DNA of 64,000 nucleotides from Halotia branconii CENA392 (GCF_029953635.1 NZ_CP124543.1:4567455-4631454), one strand, 5' to 3'. Positions 8,560 to 17,706 are shown, counted from the stretch's first letter. Numbers and translations are program-made. The notes: generated by a model from the letters alone, not told the origin.

Positions 8560-9057
8560 ATGGATTTTGAAAGCAAAGCGACCGCCCCAAATGCTACCGA
8601 TAATGTCGAAGGTTTTGCTCAGCCACCTCGTAAGCCACTAGAATTGCTGCGAAATACTGAAGCTTTGCTACGCCGTCCTACTGTAGCAACGCTAACACCA
8701 ATTTTACCACCCAAACTCAGTAATAAATTGCAATTGGCTTCAAGTTTAGCAGATGAAGCCTTACAGGAGCTTGCAGAGATTGATCTAGAACAAATTAGCG
8801 ACCTAGAACTGCAATCAGCAAGAACTCGTGTGGGTTTAAGTTTTATTGGTTTTGGGGCGCTAATGATTTTAATGTTGCTGCTGTACTTAGACACCTTACA
8901 TCCAGAACTAAGTCCTGTAGAACAAATTCGGTGTTTTTGGTATCAATACGTCTGGTTTGTCTGCCTAGGTGTAGCCGGACTATTTGTCCTGGGTCGAGAA
9001 GCTATGCGTCCTAACTCCAAGCAGGGAAAATTAAAATTAAAAAAAAGATATAGATAA
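8560..9057 (+). CDS. Conserved-looking membrane protein, unknown function
   Basis: A 165-residue protein: a proline-rich soluble N-terminal half (residues 1-85, with QPPRKPLELL and LTPILPPKL), an acidic helical stretch (ADEALQELAEIDLEQISDLELQ), and two membrane helices (VGLSFIGFGALMILMLLLYL, about 91-110, and YVWFVCLGVAGLFVLGREAM, about 129-148), ending in a basic tail KLKLKKRYR. The basic tail suggests that end is cytoplasmic. No catalytic motif seen; family not recognised. No good Shine-Dalgarno precedes the ATG. Confidence 0.7.
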   Translation: MDFESKATAPNATDNVEGFAQPPRKPLELLRNTEALLRRPTVATLTPILPPKLSNKLQLASSLADEALQELAEIDLEQISDLELQSARTRVGLSFIGFGALMILMLLLYLDTLHPELSPVEQIRCFWYQYVWFVCLGVAGLFVLGREAMRPNSKQGKLKLKKRYR

Positions 9058-9228
9058 ACAATAGATAATAAACTTGACAAGAAAGCAGGGGAGACAAGAG
9101 AGGGAAAAGGTTAAAGGGTAAAGGATGAAGAAACAAACCCTTTTCTTCTTACCCTTTTTCCACGCCCCTCTGCTTCTTATTGACGGTGCGGAATTTTTTT
9201 GACTATTAATCGTTAGGAGCGATTTTAC

Positions 9229-10098
9229 GTGAATCATGACGCTTTTATTGTTCCACCAAACTCAAAGATTTCTTTGCAAAAAGATTATGACCCAGCTTAC
9301 AAAGTTGACAATTATTATAAAATTGATGCAGTAAGTAAATTACAAAAAGATATTCAACAAATAGCAAATTTCCAAGAGATTCTCTATGCTCAAAATATTT
9401 ATGCATTGCTAATTATCTTTCAGGCAATGGATGCTGCTGGCAAAGATAGTACAATTAAACATGTGATGTCTGGTGTAAATCCTCAAGGCTTTCAAGTGTT
9501 TAATTTTCAAGCTCCCAGTGCGGAAGAATTAGACCATGACTATTTATGGCGAACAACCAGAGCGTTACCAGAACGCGGTCGTATAGGAATATTCAACCGT
9601 TCATATTATGAAGAAGTATTAGCAGTTCGTGTACATCCAGAAATACTTTTAAAACAACAACTTCCCCAGTTATCCCAAGGGAATCAGATATGGAAACAGC
9701 GTTTTGAAGAAATCAATAATTTTGAAAAATATTTAGTTAATAATGGTGTAATTGTTCTGAAGTTTTTTTTGAATGTCTCGAAATCAGAACAAAAAAAACG
9801 CTTTTTAAAACGAATTGAAAACCCAGATAAACACTGGAAATTTGCAGCAAGTGATGTCTATGCCAGAGCTTCTTGGGACGAGTATATGGAAGCTTATGAA
9901 GCAGTTTTTAATCATACTAGTACTGTTTGGGCTCCTTGGTATATTATCCCTGCTGATCGCAAATGGTTTACACGTCTGGTAGTTTCCGACATTATTTGTA
10001 CCCAACTAGAAAAACTCCATCTCAAATACCCCACAGTCAGCGACGAACATAGACAGCAACTCTTACAGGCAAAATACATGCTAGAGCAAGAAGATTAG
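9229..10098 (+). CDS. PPK2-family polyphosphate kinase/phosphotransferase
   Basis: Transfers phosphate between inorganic polyphosphate and nucleotides (AMP, ADP or GDP depending on subclass), so it links phosphate storage to nucleotide supply. Its 289 residues carry the PPK2 Walker A AMDAAGKDSTIKHVM (about 66-80), Walker B and lid region ALPERGRIGIFNRSYYEEVL (about 116-135), and RWKF-like NPDKHWKFAASDVYAR (about 199-214). Length and single domain fit the short (one-domain) PPK2 class; which nucleotide it prefers is not settled by sequence reading. Start is GTG at 9229 with an AGGAGC ribosome site about 8 bases upstream. The preceding gap is repeat-derived. Confidence 0.92.
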   Translation: MNHDAFIVPPNSKISLQKDYDPAYKVDNYYKIDAVSKLQKDIQQIANFQEILYAQNIYALLIIFQAMDAAGKDSTIKHVMSGVNPQGFQVFNFQAPSAEELDHDYLWRTTRALPERGRIGIFNRSYYEEVLAVRVHPEILLKQQLPQLSQGNQIWKQRFEEINNFEKYLVNNGVIVLKFFLNVSKSEQKKRFLKRIENPDKHWKFAASDVYARASWDEYMEAYEAVFNHTSTVWAPWYIIPADRKWFTRLVVSDIICTQLEKLHLKYPTVSDEHRQQLLQAKYMLEQED

Positions 10099-10189
10099 CT
10101 TGCCAGCTTAACAGTTCAATACGAAAACTTTCAGAAAGCTACAAAATAATGCATAATATTTTTGGGGGTATAAATGAATTTAAAATTTT

Positions 10190-10459
10190 GGCGTTGCATA
10201 AATGCGGGATGAATTAGGCAAATATAGGTATTTCTCTATACTTTAGGTAGTGAAGTAACAATCGAATTGAGTATTTGAGCATATCTACAGATTTGGAATA
10301 GCATAATGTTTTTCGATGTAGTCGTGCCAGATAATGACGTAAACGAGTATTCTCACCTTCTACTGTGGTCATATATGTTTTGCTGATGATATGGTCTCCT
10401 GGCTCAATAAAACTGGTAAATCTTAGCCCTATCCTTGATATATCCAACAGGGTTTCCAT
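10190..10459 (-). mobile_element. IS1-family insertion sequence remnant
   Basis: The left end begins GGCGTTGCATAAATGC then GGGATGA, a terminal repeat also found at 28905. It is followed directly by the 3' end of an IS1-type transposase on the minus strand. The other end of the element and the first part of the transposase are gone; the chloride transporter gene begins (3' end) at 10470. So this is the last ~270 bp of an element whose remainder was deleted. Confidence 0.75.
10214..10459 (-). pseudogene. IS1-family transposase, C-terminal fragment
   Basis: Eighty-one residues that match the catalytic C-terminus of cyanobacterial IS1-type transposases: IEPGDHIISKTYMT, then VEGENTRLRHYLARLHRK with the last acidic residue of the DDE triad, then TLCYSKSVDMLKYSIRLL. 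The N-terminal zinc-ribbon/HTH half and first catalytic Asp residues are missing, so it cannot be active. The first ~13 residues (METLLDISRIGLR) do not look like the family and may be junction sequence. Confidence 0.75.
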
Positions 10460-10469
10460 TACAGTTTAA

Positions 10470-13205
10470 CTATGTAATCGCCCCTCTGACTAATATCACT
10501 GTACTCTCTACATTAGAAGCGATCGCTTCGGGAATATTACCTTGAATTGTTTGCTGTAACAATCCCTCCCGTGAAGCACCTAAAACTACAACATCATAAT
10601 TTCCGGTTTTTACTAAATTAATTACACCTTCAGCAACCGAATCAGCTTGCACTGGAATAGCCACTACATTACTAGATAATTTGCGGCGACGCATTAAATG
10701 ACGGATAGCTTGCTCTAAAACTGTCATATCTGGCTTGATTTCAGATGGCTTAAACACCTGTGTCAAGCGAATTTGGGGGTAATTTCCCAACGTTACTAAC
10801 GCAGGTAGTAACTTAATTGCCAACCGAGCATTAGGACCACCAGCCATCGGTACTAGCCAGCGATTGAACTTAAGAGGAAAAGATGAAGATAAGTTTCTAT
10901 CTTGTTCCCCCTGCTCCCTGCCCTCGGTCACTGAGCGTCTTGTACTGAGTTTAGCCTGAGCGTAGCCGAAGGGCGAAGTCGAAGTAAGCCGAAGTGCTGC
11001 CTCCTGCCCCCTGATTCCTTCTGCCAATTTCACGAGCATCACATCACAAGTGGCTTGGCGAATTACAGTGTCTACAACATTGCCAAAAATCCGCCCAGGG
11101 GTAGAAGTACTACCTTTCCAACCCATTAAAATAACGTTGATGTTACGTTCTTTGATAATTTCTAAAATTGCTTGAGCAGAATCATGGGCGACTCGAATTT
11201 GTGTATGCAAAGGAATTTGCCACTTTTTCGCCAATACTTCTGCTTGTCGTAGTAAGCGGCGACTATTTGTGGTTTTGACTGGCGTTTCTGATGGGGAAGC
11301 GTGACGTGACACTAAAATTACTTGCACGCACTCTATTTCATAATGGTGATCGCGGGCAATAGCGGCTGCCATTTGTAAAAGAATAGCTGCGGTTTCGGGG
11401 TTAGCTAATGGAACTAATAACCTGCCTCTACCAATGTTGGGCGATCGCGTTTGGTAAACTACATAAGAAGGTTCTAGTTGTAATTTCGGGGTAGTGTTTC
11501 CATAATTGAGATGCTCTGCTTCTACCCGGATGATATCAGCACGGGTAATAATCCCAATTAATTTTTGCCCTTCAACTACTGGTAAACGACTAATGTGATA
11601 GCGATCAAGCAAATACAGTACATTGGTAAGATTATGTACTGGTGTCACCGTCATCGGGTCAGAAATCATAATTTCCTTTAAGGGAGTATCATTTGATATA
11701 TCGCGATCGCGTTGTTTGACTAAATCTGATTGTGTGACTATTCCTACCAATTTGCTTTCTTCTACCACTGGAAAGCCTCGATGATGAGAACGATTAAAAG
11801 TCTGCATAGCCTCATCTAAAGTCATCTCTGCATCTAGAGTTTCAACCCGCCGCTGCATAACATCTTTTGCTGTTAATCTTGTTAATATCCCTTCGGCAGT
11901 AGTTGCTTTAGCGATCGTGATGCCATTTAAATTTAAAAGTTTTTCATACAGTGAACCTGGCATTACTTTATCTGCAATTAAGTAAGATATTACAGACACA
12001 ATCATCAAAGGCAGTACCAGATTGAAATCTGTAGTCATTTCAAATACAATCACAATTGCGGTGATGGGTACTTTAGAAACAGCACTAAAAAATCCCCCCA
12101 TTCCTGCCAAAGCATAAGTACTAACAGAACCCACTCCCAAAAAATAGGACTCAGACACACCAACAAAGTGTCCTAAACAAGAACCCAAAATCAGACTAGG
12201 GGCAAATAAACCCCCAGGCGCACCAGAACCAAAGGCGATCAAAGTCAAGATAAACTGGGCAATAAAAACGATCGCTGCTAAAGATGCATTAGCATTACCA
12301 GTAATCATATACTCCCGCAAACCAGTATTGTCACGGAATAATTCGGGGAGCATGGCTACGATAATACCAGAGATTAAACCAGCTAAAGCCACGCGTAACG
12401 CCAAGTTAACATGTAAGCTTTTGTAAATTTTAATGCTTTCAACTATGCCATAGTTAAATAATGCACCCAATAAGCCAGCCAAGATACCCAATACTAAAAA
12501 AAAGGGAATTTCTGGCAGGGAAAACTTGCTTGAAGATTGGATTAACTCTAAGTTGAGTTGCAGACTGCGACCCCCAAGTAACCGGGATACCACCCCACCA
12601 ATAAACGAGGCAATAATCGCAGTTTGTAAGGTTAAGCCTGATAAGTCTTGCAGTAACTCTTCAACAATAAATAATACACCAGCGATTGGGGCATTAAAAG
12701 CTGCCGATAAACCAGCACCAGCACCAGCAGCGATCATCTGGCGTTGATGATCTGGAGAAGTCGGAACCCAGCGACTCATCCCCGCTGCCAAACTTGCGCC
12801 TACATGGACAGTGGGACCTTGTCTTCCTAAAGTTATCCCTGAACCGATAGTGATAATAGAACTGAGTAATTTTACAGCGGCAACTCGCCAAGATAACCTA
12901 ATTGGTACATTGGCTAGAGTAGCTTTAACTTGAGGAATACCGCTACCAGATGCTTCTGGGGCTAATCTTTGGACTAAAGCGCCAGCCAAAAATCCAAAAA
13001 TTAAACCAATTGCTGGCAAGACTAACCATGCTGGGAAAATTTGGGTACTATGAACTCGCCATGTTCCCAACCATCCTGATCCCACTTTCAAAAATACCGC
13101 AGAAAAAGCGGCTACAAGACCAATAATAGAAGCTTCTGCGATCGCTAAACCTCTTCTAGGCTGCAACCAGCGGCGAAAGCGCTGAGTAAGAACAGGAAGC
13201 GACAT
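10470..13205 (-). CDS. ClC-family chloride transporter/channel with CBS pair and two Usp-like domains
   Basis: An inner-membrane anion carrier of 911 residues. The ClC core (about 1-430) shows GSGIPQVK (87-94, anion site Ser), GRQGP (127-131), AGVLFIVEELLQD (175-187, containing the internal proton Glu), GSGAPGGLFAPSL, and the helix-R Tyr in GSLYEKLL. Gln129 stands where transporters have the gating Glu of GREGP. Two CBS domains follow (about 448-575; DVMQRRVETLD, PVVEESKLVGIVTQSDL, PVVEGQKLIGIITRADI), likely sensing adenine nucleotides. The last 330 residues form two UspA-like domains (GRGRLLVPLANPE... and NRWLVPMAGGPN...VVVLGASREG). The linker between them is encoded by an intergenic-type repeat (10904-11014). 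Starts at ATG 13205; likely monocistronic. Confidence 0.93.
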   Translation of the reverse strand: MSLPVLTQRFRRWLQPRRGLAIAEASIIGLVAAFSAVFLKVGSGWLGTWRVHSTQIFPAWLVLPAIGLIFGFLAGALVQRLAPEASGSGIPQVKATLANVPIRLSWRVAAVKLLSSIITIGSGITLGRQGPTVHVGASLAAGMSRWVPTSPDHQRQMIAAGAGAGLSAAFNAPIAGVLFIVEELLQDLSGLTLQTAIIASFIGGVVSRLLGGRSLQLNLELIQSSSKFSLPEIPFFLVLGILAGLLGALFNYGIVESIKIYKSLHVNLALRVALAGLISGIIVAMLPELFRDNTGLREYMITGNANASLAAIVFIAQFILTLIAFGSGAPGGLFAPSLILGSCLGHFVGVSESYFLGVGSVSTYALAGMGGFFSAVSKVPITAIVIVFEMTTDFNLVLPLMIVSVISYLIADKVMPGSLYEKLLNLNGITIAKATTAEGILTRLTAKDVMQRRVETLDAEMTLDEAMQTFNRSHHRGFPVVEESKLVGIVTQSDLVKQRDRDISNDTPLKEIMISDPMTVTPVHNLTNVLYLLDRYHISRLPVVEGQKLIGIITRADIIRVEAEHLNYGNTTPKLQLEPSYVVYQTRSPNIGRGRLLVPLANPETAAILLQMAAAIARDHHYEIECVQVILVSRHASPSETPVKTTNSRRLLRQAEVLAKKWQIPLHTQIRVAHDSAQAILEIIKERNINVILMGWKGSTSTPGRIFGNVVDTVIRQATCDVMLVKLAEGIRGQEAALRLTSTSPFGYAQAKLSTRRSVTEGREQGEQDRNLSSSFPLKFNRWLVPMAGGPNARLAIKLLPALVTLGNYPQIRLTQVFKPSEIKPDMTVLEQAIRHLMRRRKLSSNVVAIPVQADSVAEGVINLVKTGNYDVVVLGASREGLLQQTIQGNIPEAIASNVESTVILVRGAIT
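10904..11014. repeat. Intergenic-type repeat embedded in frame in the ClC gene
   Basis: The segment has the pyrimidine STRR (CCCCCTGCTCCCTGCCC), the GAGCGTAGCCGAAGGGCGA motif and GCGAAGTCGAAG, then CCTGCCCCCTG. The same motifs fill gaps elsewhere in the window (16380-16480, 50680-50800). Here it is translated as a Usp-Usp linker (ALRLTSTSPFGYAQAKLST and so on) without a stop. Confidence 0.75.
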
Positions 13206-13387
13206 AATAATTAAAATGAACTCTGTTCAGGCAAAGTTGGCTAGAGGTTTATACATACTCTAGTCGCTCAAATCAAAAAATTAGCCTATGGAGACTAACG
13301 CCGAACAAAACTTATTTATACCAATTAGAAATATTTTACAGCATCCTTAATTTCAGGACGTGTAAGGAAATTATGGGATGAATTTTG

Positions 13388-13440
13388 TTTCGCGCATACC
13401 GCTAAGGCGGAACTCACAGAGTAGGCGCAAAGGCGCAAAA
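13388..13440. repeat. GCGC-rich repeat between ClC and pentapeptide genes
   Basis: TTTCGCGCATACCGC followed by AGGCGCAAAGGCGCAAAA resembles the element at 8115. The gap 13206-13499 is otherwise without recognisable features; it contains the ClC upstream region. Confidence 0.4.
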
Positions 13441-13499
13441 AACATGGTTGATGAAATGAAAACGGTAGAATATGCCCAAATAATTAATGCTGCGGCAAA

Positions 13500-14963
13500 T
13501 TAACTAGATTGCCGCCAATGTATTGGTGCTTCGACATAATCAGGCAGACGAGTTGTACGATAATCGCCGAGTGCCATTCTCAGTTGTTGTGATTCTAAAT
13601 TTTTAGCTCCGGTTAAAACTGCCCCTTCCAGTTTGACATCACAGAGATTAGCGTCTAAAAAATTAGCTCCCATGAGATTAGCCCAAGACAAATCGGCTTG
13701 ATAGAAAATGGTCTTATTTAAGTTGGTTCCCATAAGATTTGCCTTATACAAGTCAGCTTCTGTTAGGCTGGCCTCTGTGAGGTTGGCAAAAAATACTTCT
13801 GTGTGATGTAGTTTAGCAGCATTCAAGTTTGCCCCCGACAAGTTGGCAGCATTCAAATTAGCTCCAGACAGGTTAGCTCCAATCAATCCGCAAAGATGTA
13901 AGTTAGCTTTACCAAGTTTTGCCCCTTGTAAGTTAGCTAAAAATAGCTTGGCTCCAGAAAGATTAGCAACTTTTAAAGTTGCTTGTTGCAAGTTGGCTTT
14001 ATAAAGGTTGGCTTCTTGCAAATTAGCTGCGCGCAGACTTGCTCCTAAAAGGTTGGCTCCCCGCAAGTTTGACCAACAAAGGTTAACTCGATTGAGATTT
14101 GCCCAGCAAAGGTTAGCTCCTCGCAGGTTGGCTTTTTGCAATGTCGCTTCATAAAGAATAGACTCAGTGAGTTTAGCACCTTCAAGGTCAGCCCCGTAGA
14201 GATTGGCATTACGCAGATTTGCGCCACAAAGGTCAGCACCACGCAAATCTGCTCGTTGGAGGTTAGCTCCCATCAAGTCTGCTCGTCGGATGTCAGTATG
14301 ACGTAAGTCTAGTTTTTGATTGTCTTGTTCTTGTAAAAAATTACGTCGTCCCATAACAGTCAAAGCTGCTTGCACATCCCGGCGAATTTTTGGGGATGCT
14401 TCCTGGCTTTTTTGTTCTGTCTGTCGTTCCTTGTTTCTGTGTCTACTCAAATCTATCGAACGTAATTCTTCCCCATTTGCTAGCTCATCTTCACGAATAG
14501 GAGTATTTTCTCGCACAAAAGCAGCGAGAATTTCCATGATTGTCCAGTGTTCTTGGGGAAATTCTTGAGCGATTCTTTCTAAAACATAAATTGCACCTGT
14601 CCGCGTTTCAATTCTTTCATGCCCTAGCTGGGTAATTGCCGCCATAAAGCGTTCTGTAACCAGCCTGTCTTGAGTTAGTTTAGTATTGGCGATACTAATT
14701 TCAATATTTTTTTCGGCTGCGATCGCATTTTTCTGCATAGCCTCCGCACGTTTGGCTGCATAATAAGCATTAGTCATTACGGCCAATCCCAAAAAAACTA
14801 TGGCGGTGGCTGTTAATGCTTGATTTCTTAATTGCATTTGTTGGGGAATTGATAATCCTTTGATATCGGATGATCCAAAAACAATTAAAGTCAGTGCGAG
14901 AGCAAATACAACTGTTATAGCTATCAACCAACGTAGGAGTGTGTCTGTTTTATTAGCAGACAT
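13500..14963 (-). CDS. Membrane-anchored pentapeptide-repeat protein
   Basis: A 487-residue protein from ATG 14963, which has a GAGGAAT ribosome site; an upstream GTG at 14981 is possible. Two N-terminal membrane helices (WLIAITVVFALALTLIVFG and ALTATAIVFLGLAVMTNAYY) are followed by a cytoplasmic helical segment (AKRAEAMQKNAIAAEKNIEIS), an ARM-like stretch (GAIYVLERIAQEFPQEHWTIMEIL), then about 40 pentapeptide repeats of A(D/N)LXX type from about residue 225 to 455 (RADLMGANLQRADLRGADL...). Such repeats fold into a right-handed beta helix; the family's function in cyanobacteria is mostly unknown. A divergent paralog lies just upstream (15304-16080). Confidence 0.88.
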   Translation of the reverse strand: MSANKTDTLLRWLIAITVVFALALTLIVFGSSDIKGLSIPQQMQLRNQALTATAIVFLGLAVMTNAYYAAKRAEAMQKNAIAAEKNIEISIANTKLTQDRLVTERFMAAITQLGHERIETRTGAIYVLERIAQEFPQEHWTIMEILAAFVRENTPIREDELANGEELRSIDLSRHRNKERQTEQKSQEASPKIRRDVQAALTVMGRRNFLQEQDNQKLDLRHTDIRRADLMGANLQRADLRGADLCGANLRNANLYGADLEGAKLTESILYEATLQKANLRGANLCWANLNRVNLCWSNLRGANLLGASLRAANLQEANLYKANLQQATLKVANLSGAKLFLANLQGAKLGKANLHLCGLIGANLSGANLNAANLSGANLNAAKLHHTEVFFANLTEASLTEADLYKANLMGTNLNKTIFYQADLSWANLMGANFLDANLCDVKLEGAVLTGAKNLESQQLRMALGDYRTTRLPDYVEAPIHWRQSS

Positions 14964-15303
14964 AGCAGTAATATTCCTCACGACACAGAATTATTACTTA
15001 GAGGTTTTAAAGGATCAGTATATCATTTAGCTAGAAAATTTTAATATGTACCCCAAGCATTAACTAATGGGGCATTTTTTAGCAAAATTGTATCAATAGT
15101 AACTTGATTCTAGTCTAATTATTTATGCAATGCTGAAATAGCATCCTGTTTGAACGTAGCTAATACCGTTTCTTTGTGAAACTGCGCTAAACTCTCATAA
15201 ACTCTTTTCTTGGCGTACTTGGCGTACTTGGCGGTTCGTTTTTGATTTCTTATACTAAGTCTGAGATAATTGGGCGCATCTTCATACAGAATTGTTATAA
15301 CTG

Positions 15304-16080
15304 TCATACATAGCCAAGTTCAGCACTAATAGGATCTGTAGTCAAGAATTTAGCTTCTCGGAGATTAGCTTTTTCTAGTTTGGTCTCATAAATAATCGCC
15401 CCACACAAATTGCTTAAATATAGATTTGCCCTGCTCAAATTAGCTCCAGACAAATTAGCTCCAGACAGATTAGCTGCACTCAAAATTGCTCCAGACAAAT
15501 TAGCTCCAGACAAATTAGCTCCAGACAGATTAGCTGCACTCAAAATTGCTCCAGACAGATTAGCTCCAGACAGATTAGCTCCAGACAAATTTACTTGATA
15601 AAAGTTTGCCTGTTCTAGATTAGCTTGATTTAGGTTTGCTCCTCTCAAATCAGTATGGCTTAAATCAACTTGTTCATTTTCTAATTCTTTTTGGACATCT
15701 CTCCTACCAATAACAGTCAAAGCTACTTGAATATCTGTGCAAATTGTCAGTGATGGCTGACTTGTAGCTTCTTCTGGAATTACAGCAGAAGCATTATTTC
15801 GGACGAAATTAGTCAATATTTCTATAACTTTCCAATGATGTTGGGGATAATCATGGGCAAATTGTTCTAAATCATAGATTGCCGCTAATCTGTTTTCAAT
15901 AGTTGGATGATTCAAATGTTCTATTGCTATTTTTAAGCATTTTTGCAGTGCCTTATATGATAAGCTAGCTAATTTGTCTTGATGAAAAACTATCTGAGGT
16001 ATGATGTTTATAAATGGTACTTGATTGAATAGTGAATGCCTTTTTGCTGAGTAATAAGCATGAATCATTACTTTCAACAT
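15304..16080 (-). CDS. Pentapeptide-repeat protein, shortened paralog of its neighbour
   Basis: 258 residues from the ATG at 16080 (MLKVMIHAYYSAKRHS). It aligns in order with the 13500-14963 protein: AYYSAKR versus AYYAAKR, RLAAIYDLEQFAHDYPQHHWKVIEIL versus the ARM-like stretch, DIQVALTVIGRRD versus DVQAALTVMGRRN, then pentapeptides (DLRGANLNQANLEQANF...). The two N-terminal membrane helices of the paralog are missing, and the repeat array is about half as long and internally amplified by a 60-bp unit. It may be a real cytoplasmic version or a decaying duplicate. The 5' region 16081-16305 is A+T-rich without clear signals. Confidence 0.7.
   Translation of the reverse strand: MLKVMIHAYYSAKRHSLFNQVPFINIIPQIVFHQDKLASLSYKALQKCLKIAIEHLNHPTIENRLAAIYDLEQFAHDYPQHHWKVIEILTNFVRNNASAVIPEEATSQPSLTICTDIQVALTVIGRRDVQKELENEQVDLSHTDLRGANLNQANLEQANFYQVNLSGANLSGANLSGAILSAANLSGANLSGANLSGAILSAANLSGANLSGANLSRANLYLSNLCGAIIYETKLEKANLREAKFLTTDPISAELGYV
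15440..15592. repeat. 60-bp tandem duplication inside a pentapeptide gene
   Basis: Bases from about 15440 recur almost unchanged 60 bp on; the unit encodes four pentapeptides (LSGANLSGANLSGAILSAAN). Copies differ only at a few positions such as CAAATT/CAGATT. This near identity points to a recent expansion. Confidence 0.85.
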
Positions 16081-16305
16081 AAGCAAAATTTTTCTTCAAA
16101 ATACTGAGTGGTGTCTGCTATTGTCTACGCATTTATGAAGTTGTACATTAGTAAATTTAATGATTATTTTGATGTAAAAATATAGAAAATATTACTATTG
16201 ATTCAGTAAAGGTAAATCAAAGCAGATGTTTCTTTAACTGCCATAAAATAGTCAGAGGTTATAATTATTACTGAGCCGAAATACCCTGATAACTTAAACT
16301 TAATA

Positions 16306-16510
16306 AGAGTAAATTAGTGTAATAAAACCAAACTGTGTAAATAAAAGTAAATAACGCTCAAACTCTTTCTCCCCTTGCCCCCTGCCCCCCTGCCCCGGTT
16401 GTTGAGTTTCGACTGCGCGGCAGTTGAGCGAAGTCGAAACTCAACTACCGCGTAGTCGAAACACTGCCCCCTGCTTGAACCCAACAATAATTATTTACGC
16501 CGACCTACTT
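16306..16510. mobile_element. MITE-like element, copy A
   Basis: The right end TTATTTACGCCGACCTACTT (16491-16510) is the inverse of the left end of a second copy at 56429. The left end (AGAGTAAATTAGTGTAATAA) is a degraded match to the other copy's right end. Inside are pyrimidine STRRs and a 14-bp-arm palindrome (GTTGAGTTTCGACT at 16401, inverted at 16432-16445). The element stops two bases short of the next gene's ATG, so it must supply that gene's leader. No transposase inside. Confidence 0.65.
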
Positions 16511-16512
16511 AG

Positions 16513-17706
16513 ATGCAGCAAAATTCCCAGCCAAGATTCAAACAACTGGTGTTAATTGGTGGCGGTCATAGCCATGCCATTGTGCTAAGAATGTTTGGCA
16601 TGAAACCGTTACCGGGAGTTCGTTTAACATTAATTACCCCAGCGTCAGATACACCCTACTCTGGAATGCTACCAGGACATATTGCTGGATTTTATAGCCA
16701 CGATGAATGCCATATTGACCTGCAAAAATTGGCGAAATTTGCTCAAGCACAGTTATACATTGACCGAGTGGTTGATTTAGATTTAAAAAACCACAAAGTA
16801 ATTTGTGCTAAACGTCCTGCGGTAGATTTTGATGTGCTGTCTGTTGATATTGGCAGTACTCCAGCCATTATATCTGTATCAGGTGCAGCAGAATATGCGA
16901 TCGCAGCTAAACCAGTACCACAACTTTTAGAACATTGGTATCAATTAATCAAAAAAGTAACACAAAATCCCCAAAAACCGATGAGAATTGGCATTGTGGG
17001 TGGTGGCGCTGGTGGTGTGGAGTTGGCGCTATCGATGCAAGCTCATTTGCATCAAATTTTGCGTGAACACCAGCAACCAATCAAAAATCTAGCAATTCAT
17101 TTATTTCAACGTCATCAGGAACTGTTACCTCATTATCATCATTCAGTACAGCGTTTAGTTCAGCAAGTTTTAACTGAGCGTGGTATCAACCTGCACTTGA
17201 GAGAAACTGTTTGTCAAATTGCGCCCCAGCAAATAACTGAAAATCAGCAAAACGAAGAAAGATTTGAGATTAAATGCGAATCTGGCTTGACAGTGGAAGC
17301 TCAAAAAGTTTTTTGGGTGACACAAGCATCAGCATCCCAATGGTTAAAAACAACAGGGCTAAGAACTGATGAGCAGGGCTTTATTTTGGTAAAAGATACA
17401 TTACAATCTTCAACGCACCCAGAAGTGTTTGCAGCCGGTGACATTGCCACAATGATTAATCATCCTCATCCGAAAGCTGGAGTATTTGCTGTGCGTCAAG
17501 GTAAACCCTTATTTGAGAACTTGCAGCGATTCTTACTAAGTAAGTCACTCAAACCTTACATACCACAGCGACAATATCTTAGTTTAATTGGTACAGGTGA
17601 CAAAAAAGCGATCGCCACACGCGGCTCTTTGACTTTACCACCTCACAAACTACTATGGTGCTGGAAAGACTGGATTGACCACCGCTTTATGGAACGCTTC
17701 AGTTAG
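16513..17706 (+). CDS. FAD-dependent NDH-2-like oxidoreductase of the SelD-fusion N-terminal family
   Basis: A 397-residue flavoprotein with two Rossmann motifs: FAD site LVLIGGGHSHAIVL (about 12-25) and NAD(P) site IGIVGGGAGGVELAL (about 158-172), plus the C-terminal FAD contact VFAAGDIAT (about 305-313). GGGHSHAIVLRMFG and PYSGMLPGHIAGFY are typical of the domain that cyanobacteria often carry fused in front of selenide, water dikinase SelD (TIGR03169 family, which also includes stand-alone members). Here the frame ends at WKDWIDHRFMERFS, about where the SelD part would begin, and only repeats follow. Its role (a redox partner for selenium or quinone chemistry) is an inference. The start region is inside or beside a MITE. 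Confidence 0.85.
   Translation: MQQNSQPRFKQLVLIGGGHSHAIVLRMFGMKPLPGVRLTLITPASDTPYSGMLPGHIAGFYSHDECHIDLQKLAKFAQAQLYIDRVVDLDLKNHKVICAKRPAVDFDVLSVDIGSTPAIISVSGAAEYAIAAKPVPQLLEHWYQLIKKVTQNPQKPMRIGIVGGGAGGVELALSMQAHLHQILREHQQPIKNLAIHLFQRHQELLPHYHHSVQRLVQQVLTERGINLHLRETVCQIAPQQITENQQNEERFEIKCESGLTVEAQKVFWVTQASASQWLKTTGLRTDEQGFILVKDTLQSSTHPEVFAAGDIATMINHPHPKAGVFAVRQGKPLFENLQRFLLSKSLKPYIPQRQYLSLIGTGDKKAIATRGSLTLPPHKLLWCWKDWIDHRFMERFS

Noticed and set aside
15119..15307. 62-residue ORF overlapping the end of the shorter pentapeptide gene
   Set aside because: It includes TAKYAKYAKK, encoded by a dispersed CTTGGCGTA repeat, and repeat-like flanks; likely not a gene.
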